DNA from: an uncultured Oscillospiraceae bacterium | GTDB lineage: Bacteria; Bacillota; Clostridia; Oscillospirales; Ruminococcaceae | Assembly: GCA_902489475.1 (NCBI GenBank) | Contig: CABUAH010000039.1 | Coordinates: forward strand, 1-19,015 | DNA: 19,015 bases | Reading direction: 5' to 3' | Part shown: positions 8,314-15,030 of the stretch, piece by piece | How the letters are laid out: each line of letters starts with the position of its first letter | Numbering within the stretch: the stretch's first letter is position 1 | Translations under genes and position numbers: made by a program | The notes under the pieces: model-generated | Told to the model about the DNA's origin: nothing | Databases searched by the model: none | Seen by the model: only the letters and a program-made list of their open reading frames with translations

Positions 8314-8352
8314 AAAATGAGCAGTCAGTATTTCTACCGGCTGCTCATTTTT
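8314..8352. terminator. Bidirectional terminator between convergent genes
   Basis: A 12-bp perfect stem, AAAAATGAGCAG with CTGCTCATTTTT, has A-rich and T-rich flanks on either side. It therefore works in both directions, serving the plus-strand stalk protein and the minus-strand MATE gene. Confidence 0.9.
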
Positions 8353-8359
8353 TTATTCA

Positions 8360-9739
8360 TCAATCATTAAGTGCTTTAATTGTTTTATTGTAAACCGATC
8401 TGTAAAACAACAGGCAAAGCGTGAGAGATGCAACTTCTGCTATCGGGAAAGAAATCCACATTATGTTTATGGTATCGAAGATTTTTACCAGCAAAAATGC
8501 ACTTGGTACTAAAACGAAAAGCTGTCTGCAAATAGAAACCGTCATAGAATAAACTCCATGTCCTAAAGCTTGAAGCGTTGCTATTATAATAATGCTGAAG
8601 CCGGCAGGAATAAATGACGGAGCAATTTCTCTGAATGCGATAACTCCCATATTTATCATTTCTTCATTGTCCGTAAACATTCCAAGCAAAAGCTCCGGAA
8701 CTGTTTCAAAAACTAAAAATCCTATGGCAAGAATTGACACTGCTATAACAAAACCAAGTCTCATTGTAGAAAGAATACGCTTTTTATGGTTTGCACCGTA
8801 ATTATAAGCGATAATAGGTGTCATTCCGTTGTTAAGTCCGAAAACAGGCATAAAGATGAACGACTGAACTTTAAAATATACTCCCAAAACATTTACACCG
8901 TTTTTTGCTATATCTTCCGGGAACATATAGCATATTTTATTTAATGCAAGCGTCATAAACGAAGTTATCGACTGCATAATAATTGACGGAATTCCCACAG
9001 AGTAAATTTTTCTAATAATTCTTCCGCTCGGCTTAAATCCTCTTATTGAGAAATTAATTTCCTTATTAAATTTTAAGTTGAATATAAGTCCTAAAACCGC
9101 AGCAACTATCTGTCCGAATACCGTTGCGATTGCCGCTCCACGGGCACCGAGTGCAGGAAAACCAAAATATCCGAAAATCAAAATCGGATCAAGAATAATA
9201 TTTATTATAGCACCCGTTCCTTGAATGATCATGCTGTAAATTGTTTTGCCCGTAGACTGTAAAAGCCTTTCAAAGGTTATCTGAAAGAACAATCCTATTG
9301 AAAACATTAGTATTACCGATAGGTAATCAAAACCGTACCGTCTTATTTCTTCGGTAGGCGTTTGAAAAGCGTAGAACAAATTAACACAGGTAAGTCCAAG
9401 TATCAATGCGACAAGCCATGATAAAAACGTCAAAAATAAAGCGTTTTGGGCAGTTGCATTTACCTCTTTATACTTCTTCATTCCGAGACTCTTTGAAAGG
9501 TATGCGTTTATTCCGACTCCTGTTCCTGCCGCAACTGCAATCATAAGCGACTGAACCGGGAATGCAAGCGATACCGCTGCAAGTGCGTATTGCTCAGCAT
9601 CGACCTGTGCAACAAAAATACTGTCTACGATATTATAAAGCGCCTGTACAATCATCGAAACTACCATAGGCAGCGACATAGTAATAAGCAGTTTGTTTGT
9701 GGGCATCGTGCCCATTTTATTTTCTCTTACATCTTCCAT
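8360..9739 (-). CDS. MATE family efflux transporter, MepA-like
   Basis: A 459-residue inner-membrane MATE exporter. It has the N-terminal segment MSLPMVVSMIVQALYNIVDSIFVAQ and an acidic residue in the first helix. The second lobe begins near YSVGIPSIIMQSITSF, giving the expected twelve helices. It resembles the MepA-type subgroup more than the MATE protein at 4254; this is judged by eye. The frame is open to TTG 9787, but ATG 9737-9739 is chosen because AAGGATA precedes it and the upstream codons lie in a repeat. The mRNA leader, about 160 bases from the extended -10 promoter, contains the whole structured repeat at 9758-9895. Confidence 0.92.
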   Translation of the reverse strand: MEDVRENKMGTMPTNKLLITMSLPMVVSMIVQALYNIVDSIFVAQVDAEQYALAAVSLAFPVQSLMIAVAAGTGVGINAYLSKSLGMKKYKEVNATAQNALFLTFLSWLVALILGLTCVNLFYAFQTPTEEIRRYGFDYLSVILMFSIGLFFQITFERLLQSTGKTIYSMIIQGTGAIINIILDPILIFGYFGFPALGARGAAIATVFGQIVAAVLGLIFNLKFNKEINFSIRGFKPSGRIIRKIYSVGIPSIIMQSITSFMTLALNKICYMFPEDIAKNGVNVLGVYFKVQSFIFMPVFGLNNGMTPIIAYNYGANHKKRILSTMRLGFVIAVSILAIGFLVFETVPELLLGMFTDNEEMINMGVIAFREIAPSFIPAGFSIIIIATLQALGHGVYSMTVSICRQLFVLVPSAFLLVKIFDTINIMWISFPIAEVASLTLCLLFYRSVYNKTIKALND

Positions 9740-9757
9740 ATTTATTATCCTTTTTTT

Positions 9758-9895
9758 AATAAGGGGCATCGCCCCGTCATTCAACAAGTGAACGAGGAGC
9801 GAAGCCCCTTAGAGTTTCAGTAGGGGATTAAATCCCCTACTGAAATACGTAGATGACCGCCGCCTAAGAAGCGGGGTCATCCGTTCACGGTTACA
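9758..9895 (-). repeat. Structured repeat, copy A, in the leader of the MATE gene
   Basis: This 138-bp element recurs at 10590-10726 in the same orientation at roughly 85% identity. It contains AAGGGGCATCGCCCC, a GAGGAGCGAAGCCCC arm, a perfect stem CAGTAGGGGA/TCCCCTACTG, and a GATGACC/GGTCATC stem. An outer pairing GTGAACG (9788-9794) with CGTTCAC (9882-9888) could close the last arms into a branched fold. On the minus strand it lies between the promoter and the ribosome site of the MATE gene. Confidence 0.88.
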
Positions 9896-9908
9896 TTTTA
9901 CATATATT

Positions 9909-9917
9909 AGTATACCA
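9909..9917 (-). promoter_or_regulatory. Extended -10 promoter of the second MATE gene
   Basis: Minus-strand TGGTATACT is an extended -10 element; the -35 region (TTTAAT at 17 bp) is poor. Transcripts from it would carry repeat copy A in the 5' leader. Confidence 0.6.
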
Positions 9918-9997
9918 AAATTTTGTCGAAAATTAAAGGTTTTAAGGTATAGAAAAAACTTCACAATCTCATATTGTTTTACAGCGGTTTACACAAA

Positions 9998-10028
9998 AAT
10001 ATCCGAGAGCCAAAAAGCTTCGGATATT
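9998..10028 (-). terminator. Rho-independent terminator of the yfhO-Nudix operon
   Basis: On the minus strand AATATCCG pairs with CGGATATT, with extra inner pairing near AAGC/GCTT, and TTTTT follows. It starts 8 bases after the Nudix stop codon. Confidence 0.85.
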
Positions 10029-10036
10029 CATTTATG

Positions 10037-10573
10037 CTATTTATTTAAAAAACCTTTTGCCTTTAGGATTGCAAGCTGTGTTTTAGCATCGGGAATCTCG
10101 TCGTTCAAAACCATTTTATACGCCTTCTCAAACGGCATTTTTACAACATCTATGAACTCACCATCATCAAGGTTATTATCGCCAAAGCTAAGGTCTGTTG
10201 CGAGATACATATAAATAATCTCCGTATCATATGCAACTGTCGGATAAAGCTTGCCGAGCGAAACAATTTTCTGAGCGCTCGCTCCTATCTCCTCTTTAAG
10301 CTCTCTTACGCCGCAGGTCAGCGGGTCCTCTCCCTCTTCCCTCTTACCGGCAGGGATTTCAAGCAAAACTGTTTTATAAGGATAGCGGAACTGCTTCACG
10401 AAATATATATTCCCGTCGTTGTCAACAGGCAAAACACAGACACCGCCTGAATGATATACCATTTCCCGAAAGCTTGTTTTTCCGTCCTCAAGCTCTACCT
10501 TTTCTTTTGTTACACGAATAATTTTTCCGTTGTAAATCTCTTCAACGCTAAGCGTTTTTTCATCTAAATGCAC
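10037..10573 (-). CDS. Nudix hydrolase, ADP-ribose/ADP-sugar pyrophosphatase type
   Basis: A 178-residue cytoplasmic hydrolase predicted to cleave ADP-ribose or related nucleoside-diphosphate sugars to AMP and sugar phosphate. The Nudix box fits GX5EX7REUXEEXGU exactly (GKREEGE, seven residues, REL-KEEIG) at about residues 77-99. The upstream segment FVKQFRYPYKTVLLEIPAGK is typical of the NudF/ADPRase subgroup. The frame is open to ATG 10612, but that codon lies in the repeat with no ribosome site. GTG 10571-10573 is chosen because AGGAGG (10582-10587) lies 8 bases before it. It follows yfhO on the same strand with only repeat copy B between them, and a terminator follows it, so the two genes are probably cotranscribed. 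Confidence 0.93.
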   Translation of the reverse strand: MHLDEKTLSVEEIYNGKIIRVTKEKVELEDGKTSFREMVYHSGGVCVLPVDNDGNIYFVKQFRYPYKTVLLEIPAGKREEGEDPLTCGVRELKEEIGASAQKIVSLGKLYPTVAYDTEIIYMYLATDLSFGDNNLDDGEFIDVVKMPFEKAYKMVLNDEIPDAKTQLAILKAKGFLNK

Positions 10574-10589
10574 TTTCTTTACCTCCTTC

Positions 10590-10726
10590 AATAAGGGGTA
10601 CAGCCCCGTCATTCAACAAGCGAACGAGGGGCGAAGCCCCTTAGGGTTTCAGCAGGGGGTTAGTCCCTGCTGAAAGACTTAGATGACCGCCGCCTAAGAG
10701 GCGGGGGACATCCGTTCACGGTTACA
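10590..10726 (-). repeat. Structured repeat, copy B, between yfhO and the Nudix gene
   Basis: This is the second copy of the element at 9758-9895. The main stem is CAGCAGGG/CCCTGCTG here and CAGTAGGG/CCCTACTG in copy A, a compensatory T-A to C-G change. GGGGCGAAGCCCC here restores a pair that is broken in copy A. Conserved ends are AATAAGGGG and CACGGTTACA. The copy overlaps the 3' end of yfhO and stops 3 bases short of the AGGAGG of the Nudix gene. Confidence 0.88.
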
Positions 10727-13008
10727 AATGCTGACACAGCATATGGAATAAATATCAGCACACCTATTATGCTGACTGCCGCTCCGGCCTTTACTCCATA
10801 TGTCAAATAAGAAAACTCGATTTCACTTTTTCCCTCATTCACAAAAACCGCACACAGTCCGTTGTCGACTTTTATAACATCGCTCTCCGATCCGTTCACC
10901 GTAGCTTTAAAGCCTTTGTCATAAGGCACACTGAACATAACAAGTCCGCTCTTATCGGTATCTATTTTTGCACTGAATCCGTATGCGTCATGCTCAAAAT
11001 CATAACAAGCATTTTCTCTAAGCTCGTTTGCTTCAGTTTTTAGATTATAAGCGTTAAAAACTGTTCTCGGTTTTTCAAGCTCCGATAGAGTGCTTGAGAA
11101 AGTACTTGCACTTTCCTCGTCAAGAACCACTGCGTTCGTTAGAATCCGACATTTTTGATCGGTAGAAAATTCTTTAAAATCATCATCTTTAATATATGTG
11201 TCAAAGAACATTCCCATCGGAACATAGTTTTCATTCTCATAAATATCAAATCCGTTTTGAGTATCTATATACTTAAAGCCTCTCTCGTTAAAACCTTTTT
11301 CATCGTCGTCAGCTTCATTCAAATAATATTTCACAGATAATAGAGCCCTAAGAGATGTATACTGAGTATCTATTCTGCTTGCAACATTTCTCTCAAGTCC
11401 CAGCGACTCGTAAAACTCCATAATAGACGTTGAAACATTAGTGTTAAAGCACCTCATTGTCGAATACCCCCAAAACATCGGGAAATTATCGGTATTTTCA
11501 CTTGTGTCTATTCTGTAAAACGTGTCTGATTCGGGAAGAGTTATTTGAGCGTTTACTGTTGCATCAAGATATTTGTACGGATAAGGTCCTTGAGAAATTC
11601 CGTAATACACATTTACCGCCAGAAAAATTCCGCAGCTTATAGCTGTTATCCCTGCAACACGTCTTAAATAAACTCCGTCTTTTTTTACAAAGTAAATAAA
11701 CAGTATTGCTGTTAGGAAAAACGCCAGCGTAACAGCTGCCTGCAAAATAAACAGCATATCATATTCCGCCATATCAAAAAACTTCAATTCCCCGTTTTCG
11801 TTCTTTGGAATAAAATACACAAGCACAAACAGCATAGTTATAATGCCTGTCGGAATAACACCTTTCTTAATATCCACCTCATCACTTTTGTCAAAGCAAT
11901 ATGCCGTCATCAAAGCGGTTATAAGCGAAAACTCAAAATACCATCTTGCATAATAGGTTGTGTTAAAGAGCTGAAAAGAAGCGTTTAAAATCGGTACTAA
12001 AGCAATCACGAACAAGCTTAAGCAAAGCGTTTTAATAAAGCTTTTTTTCTTTTGCCTTATAAAAGCAATTACTCCTATCATCGAAAACAGCGGAAGATAT
12101 CCGGCAATTGACGCCCAGTTTGCATTTTCCGGGCTGAAAATATTGCTTCTTGCAGGCGGATCAGGCATCATAAAAAATGACTGAACAATCCTTGGAATTC
12201 TGTATTTATCGTTGTAAATAATATAGTCAAGCCCGGACAGCGATTCGTCAAGCCTCGGATTATCCATTATTGCCAATGCACTCGGCAAAAGCAAAACTGC
12301 CGCCATTAAAATTCCGATGCCACATTCAAAAACAATTCCGAAAAACTTCCTTACGGTAATATCAAATCCTTCGCCCTTATAAATACATCTTATCACAAGA
12401 TATATAATAAAGAATATACCTTCCGAAATAAAAAAGTAATAGTTTGTAAAGGCTATAAGCGCCGTAGTAAGTGCTAAAACTCCATGTTTTCCGTCATTTA
12501 CATACATTTCAAGCGCCAACAGCAAAAGCGGAAAGAAAGCAGCGGCATCATGGAAATGATAAAAGAAAAAATTATAACATTGAGCTCCGGAAAAAGCATA
12601 AAGCATACTTCCGATAAAGCAAACGCTGTTTTTCTTCAAAAATCTGCCTATAAAAGCATACGACGTCAATGCGGCAACTGCCGTTTTAAGTGCCATTATA
12701 ACCGGCATCATATAAACTACTGCGCTTTGAGGTACTAAAAGGGTAAGATAAAAGAAAACGCTTCCTGTGTTATAAAAAGAATACCCTGTAAAAAGGCTTG
12801 TACCCAGATCCGTTCCCCAGTCAAATCCAAAAAGACCGTTTTGTCGTATCTGCTCGTTGACATGATAGTAAAACGGAATTTCCTGTGAATTGTAATCTCC
12901 GTAATATGTGAAAATTCCGCCGTTATATATTATCATCGGAAGCAAAACTATCATCATTATGCAAAACGCTGTAAAAAACACAAAGACATAGCTTTTTTTC
13001 TTCGTCAT
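10660..13008 (-). CDS. yfhO: YfhO family polytopic membrane protein (GT-C-like)
   Basis: A 782-residue protein with roughly a dozen hydrophobic helices and a large extracytoplasmic domain in its C-terminal third. The family is structurally GT-C-like; Bacillus subtilis YfhO is implicated in glycosylation of teichoic-type wall polymers from lipid-linked sugars. The characteristic first loop is present as YYGDYNSQEIPFY (about 35-47, with Asp38), followed by the WGTDLGTSLFTGYSFYNTGS region. Start ATG 13006-13008 is preferred over GTG 13015-13017 because GGTGAG precedes it. Residues 762-782, after the last helix, and the stop codon are encoded by repeat copy B, so the natural C-terminus was probably replaced. 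The Nudix gene follows in the same operon. Confidence 0.9.
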   Translation of the reverse strand: MTKKKSYVFVFFTAFCIMMIVLLPMIIYNGGIFTYYGDYNSQEIPFYYHVNEQIRQNGLFGFDWGTDLGTSLFTGYSFYNTGSVFFYLTLLVPQSAVVYMMPVIMALKTAVAALTSYAFIGRFLKKNSVCFIGSMLYAFSGAQCYNFFFYHFHDAAAFFPLLLLALEMYVNDGKHGVLALTTALIAFTNYYFFISEGIFFIIYLVIRCIYKGEGFDITVRKFFGIVFECGIGILMAAVLLLPSALAIMDNPRLDESLSGLDYIIYNDKYRIPRIVQSFFMMPDPPARSNIFSPENANWASIAGYLPLFSMIGVIAFIRQKKKSFIKTLCLSLFVIALVPILNASFQLFNTTYYARWYFEFSLITALMTAYCFDKSDEVDIKKGVIPTGIITMLFVLVYFIPKNENGELKFFDMAEYDMLFILQAAVTLAFFLTAILFIYFVKKDGVYLRRVAGITAISCGIFLAVNVYYGISQGPYPYKYLDATVNAQITLPESDTFYRIDTSENTDNFPMFWGYSTMRCFNTNVSTSIMEFYESLGLERNVASRIDTQYTSLRALLSVKYYLNEADDDEKGFNERGFKYIDTQNGFDIYENENYVPMGMFFDTYIKDDDFKEFSTDQKCRILTNAVVLDEESASTFSSTLSELEKPRTVFNAYNLKTEANELRENACYDFEHDAYGFSAKIDTDKSGLVMFSVPYDKGFKATVNGSESDVIKVDNGLCAVFVNEGKSEIEFSYLTYGVKAGAAVSIIGVLIFIPYAVSAFVTVNGCPPPLRRRSSKSFSRD

Positions 13009-13051
13009 ACCACTCACCGCCGCACAAAATCTCTAATACTTACTAATGTAT

Positions 13052-13081
13052 AGTATACTACAGCGAAACTGAGTTAGTCAA
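13052..13081 (-). promoter_or_regulatory. Promoter of the yfhO operon
   Basis: Minus-strand TTGACT (13076-13081) and TATACT (13052-13057) are 18 bp apart. Its -35 box is only 2 bp from the -35 box of the divergent yjbQ promoter. Confidence 0.75.
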
Positions 13082-13083
13082 TA

Positions 13084-13112
13084 TTGAAAAATAAATCTAT
13101 TTATGGTATACT
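13084..13112 (+). promoter_or_regulatory. Promoter of yjbQ-ydcF
   Basis: TTGAAA (13084-13089) and TATACT (13107-13112) are separated by 17 bp, and a TGG before the -10 makes it extended. It is 43 bases before the yjbQ start. Confidence 0.8.
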
Positions 13113-13154
13113 TGTGCTAAGCTATAAAAATTTTATTTTTGGGGGAGAAATTTT

Positions 13155-13550
13155 ATGGTATACGAATATGTTCTTAAAACACAAAAGCAGAATTTTTACA
13201 ACATTACCGGTTCTGTAAGAAATGCCGTAAAGCAAAGCGGTATTATTAATGGGATCGCTGTAGTTTACTGTCCGCATACGACGGCAGGGATCACCATAAA
13301 CGAAAATGCGGACCCTGATGTTGTTACCGACCTTTTATATGCGCTTGATGTTACATATCCCGACAGGGCGGAATTTCGTCACGCAGAAGGAAACACAACA
13401 GCTCACATTAAATCATCGGTAATGGGTTCTTCTCAAACAGTAATCATTGAGAACGGAAGACTTCTTCTCGGCACTTGGCAAGGCATTTATTTTACCGAGT
13501 TTGACGGACCGAGAATAAGAAAATATTATGTTAAGGTGATCGAGGGATGA
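13155..13550 (+). CDS. yjbQ: YjbQ/UPF0047 family protein
   Basis: This 131-residue protein has the full set of YjbQ motifs: HTTAGITINENADPDV (from His41), RHAEGNTTAHIKSS (His76, Glu78, Asn80, His84) and LLGTWQGIYFTEFDGPR (Trp108, Glu115). The family is small and homotrimeric, with a histidine-rich pocket. Weak thiamine-phosphate synthase activity has been reported for the E. coli member, but the true role is unsettled. Start ATG 13155 follows GGGGGAG, and the length is normal. The stop overlaps the next start as ATGA (13547-13550), so the two are translationally coupled. Confidence 0.93.
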   Translation: MVYEYVLKTQKQNFYNITGSVRNAVKQSGIINGIAVVYCPHTTAGITINENADPDVVTDLLYALDVTYPDRAEFRHAEGNTTAHIKSSVMGSSQTVIIENGRLLLGTWQGIYFTEFDGPRIRKYYVKVIEG

Positions 13551-14308
13551 CAACGGTAAAGTATATTCTATTAGCAGTTGAAATAATCGGACTTTGTTTA
13601 TTCCTGTTCCCCATAATTTTTGATCTTGTAAACTTCGGAAATATTTTGGGAGTAATCGTTTTTACGGCTTTGATATTTATTACCTTTTTCCACAACAAAT
13701 TCTTCCTTTTGGTTAAAAATCTTTGGGGTTCGGTATTCGGAAAAATTGCCGTAACATCAATTTGTGTATTAATATTGCTTGCTTTGCTGCTTGCGATTTT
13801 CTTATCGTTTCTAATGATAAAAGCACAAATGAATGAACCTGAGGGAAACACAACCGTCATAGTTTTGGGATGCAAAGCAAAGGGTGAAAAGCCAAGCCGT
13901 ATGCTTAGATACCGTCTTAATACAGCGTATGATTATTTGTCTGAAAACAAAGATGCCGTTTGCATTCTTTCCGGCGGTCAGGGTAAAGATGAGATTATAA
14001 CCGAAGCGGAATGTATGTACAATTATCTTGTAGATAAAGGAATAGACAAAACCCGCTTGATAAAAGAGGACAAAAGCCGAAACACTCAGGAAAATATTGA
14101 GTTTTCACAGAAAATAATTAACGAATATTCCCTTTCACAAAACATTTCAATTGTCACTGACGGTTTTCATCAATATCGTGCGTCATATATTGCAAAACGA
14201 TGTGGGTTTGAAAATGTTTATGCTCTATGCGTTAGCACCGAAGCGCTCTATCTTCCGTCCTATTGGGTTCGAGAGTGGGCGGCTATACTAAACGAATGGT
14301 TAAAATAG
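13547..14308 (+). CDS. YdcF/SanA-like DUF218 membrane protein
   Basis: A 253-residue protein with three hydrophobic segments (about 4-24, 31-48, 67-91), then a DUF218 domain (about 102-250). Domain hallmarks are VIVLGCKAKGEKPSRMLRYRLNTA, ILSGGQGKDE, the ESR-like stretch EDKSRNTQENIEFS, and IVTDGFHQYRASYIAKRCG. DUF218 proteins such as SanA, ElyC and YdcF act at the cell envelope or bind nucleotides; their chemistry is not well defined. Start ATG overlaps the yjbQ stop. Such small envelope proteins can influence wall precursor or barrier function, but that is inference here. Confidence 0.9.
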   Translation: MTTVKYILLAVEIIGLCLFLFPIIFDLVNFGNILGVIVFTALIFITFFHNKFFLLVKNLWGSVFGKIAVTSICVLILLALLLAIFLSFLMIKAQMNEPEGNTTVIVLGCKAKGEKPSRMLRYRLNTAYDYLSENKDAVCILSGGQGKDEIITEAECMYNYLVDKGIDKTRLIKEDKSRNTQENIEFSQKIINEYSLSQNISIVTDGFHQYRASYIAKRCGFENVYALCVSTEALYLPSYWVREWAAILNEWLK

Positions 14309-14345
14309 CTTTTAATCTCATTACCAAATATTTACTGCAAATGCA

Positions 14346-14389
14346 AAAAGCAGAGTTTAAAGACACAACAAGCTTTAAACTCTGCTTTT
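14346..14389. terminator. Bidirectional terminator between ydcF-like gene and spoIIID
   Basis: A 17-bp perfect stem, AAAAGCAGAGTTTAAAG with its complement ending in CTTTT, has a 10-base loop. A-rich and T-rich ends allow use from both convergent genes. Confidence 0.9.
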
Positions 14390-14398
14390 CATTTTAAA

Positions 14399-14656
14399 TT
14401 ATACTTTATGAGCGCTTAGGTATTTAAGCTTTGTTGCCTGACCTCCCCTTATGTGGCGCTCGCTTTTATTTATCTCAAGTATTTCTTTTACCTTTTGATA
14501 AAGTCCGGGATTTACTTTTTTAAGCTTTACAGAAACGTCTTTATGTACGGTGCTTTTACTTATTCCGAATTCCTTGGCACAAGCACGCACAGTTGCTCTG
14601 TGTTCGACGATATATTCGCCGAGAAGCACGCATCTTGTATCGTCTGACAAATTCAT
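14399..14656 (-). CDS. spoIIID: Sporulation transcription factor SpoIIID
   Basis: This 85-residue DNA-binding protein controls mother-cell genes between sigma-E and sigma-K during endospore formation. The helix-turn-helix TVRACAKEFGISKSTVHKDV (22-41) and the signature RHIRGGQATKLKYL (67-80) closely follow Bacillus subtilis SpoIIID. Length is also normal. The ATG at 14654-14656 is preceded by GGGGAGAG. Upstream on the minus strand, ATATT (14708-14712) and CATATATT (14688-14695) loosely resemble a sigma-E promoter, but the spacing of 12 is short, so this is not called. The gene is strong evidence that the host lineage forms spores. Confidence 0.96.
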   Translation of the reverse strand: MNLSDDTRCVLLGEYIVEHRATVRACAKEFGISKSTVHKDVSVKLKKVNPGLYQKVKEILEINKSERHIRGGQATKLKYLSAHKV

Positions 14657-14739
14657 TTAACGCACTCTCCCCTTGTTCTTTTTGTAAAATATATGCAAGG
14701 GCGCGTTAATATAGAACTGATGATTCAAACATTAAAAAA

Positions 14740-14764
14740 CGCTTTGCAAACTACCTGCAAAGCG
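14740..14764 (-). terminator. Second copy of the GH13-type terminator hairpin
   Basis: Minus-strand CGCTTTGCA pairs with TGCAAAGCG around a 7-base loop, followed directly by TTTTTT. It differs only in the loop from the hairpin at 14999-15023. It would stop transcripts entering from the GH13 side. Confidence 0.75.
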
Positions 14765-14801
14765 TGAGCGTGTAAAAAAACTTGTAACAAATCAAAAAGA
14801 T

Positions 14802-14972
14802 GGGACGCTTTCACTTGCAAAGCATCCCCTCTTTTTAGGCAGTCCACCGGACTGCCTAAAAATTCACCCCTTGAAAAGCGCTTGCAAAAAAGAATTTCGC
14901 CGTCTGCGGACGGCGACCAAGGCTCTGCCTTTGGAAACCGCAAGCTTTTAAAAAAGCTTGACCAAAACTTTT
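14802..14972. repeat. Cluster of hairpins forming a dispersed repeat
   Basis: The gap between spoIIID and the GH13 gene (14657-15030) has no gene. It holds consecutive hairpins: GGGA/TCCC with GCTTT/AAAGC (14802-14828); a 14-bp perfect stem with a 3-base loop (14832-14862); GCCGTC/GACGGC (near 14900-14915); and AAGCTTTTAAAAAAGCTT. The right part, 14922-14972, is identical to bases 1-51. Overlapping open frames here are simply repeat sequence. Confidence 0.75.
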
Positions 14973-14995
14973 GTTTTGAGCTTTTAGACAATCTA

Positions 14996-15026
14996 AAACG
15001 CTTTGCAAATCAACTGCAAAGCGTTT
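14996..15026 (-). terminator. Terminator of the GH13 gene
   Basis: On the minus strand, AAACGCTTTGCA pairs over 12 bp with TGCAAAGCGTTT, with a 7-base loop, and a TTTTAG tail follows. It starts 5 bases after the stop codon. Confidence 0.8.
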
Positions 15027-15030
15027 AGTT

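Noticed and set aside
9740..9787. TTG-initiated N-terminal extension of the second MATE protein
   Set aside because: The extra codons come from repeat copy A and have no ribosome site; ATG 9739 has AAGGATA.
9758..10726. A two-unit CRISPR or other spaced repeat array
   Set aside because: Only two copies of about 138 bp are separated by a complete gene and part of another; there are no short regular spacers and no cas genes.
14688..14712. Sigma-E promoter of spoIIID
   Set aside because: The ATATT and CATATATT boxes are similar to consensus but spaced 12 bp instead of about 14, so it is mentioned only as a possibility.
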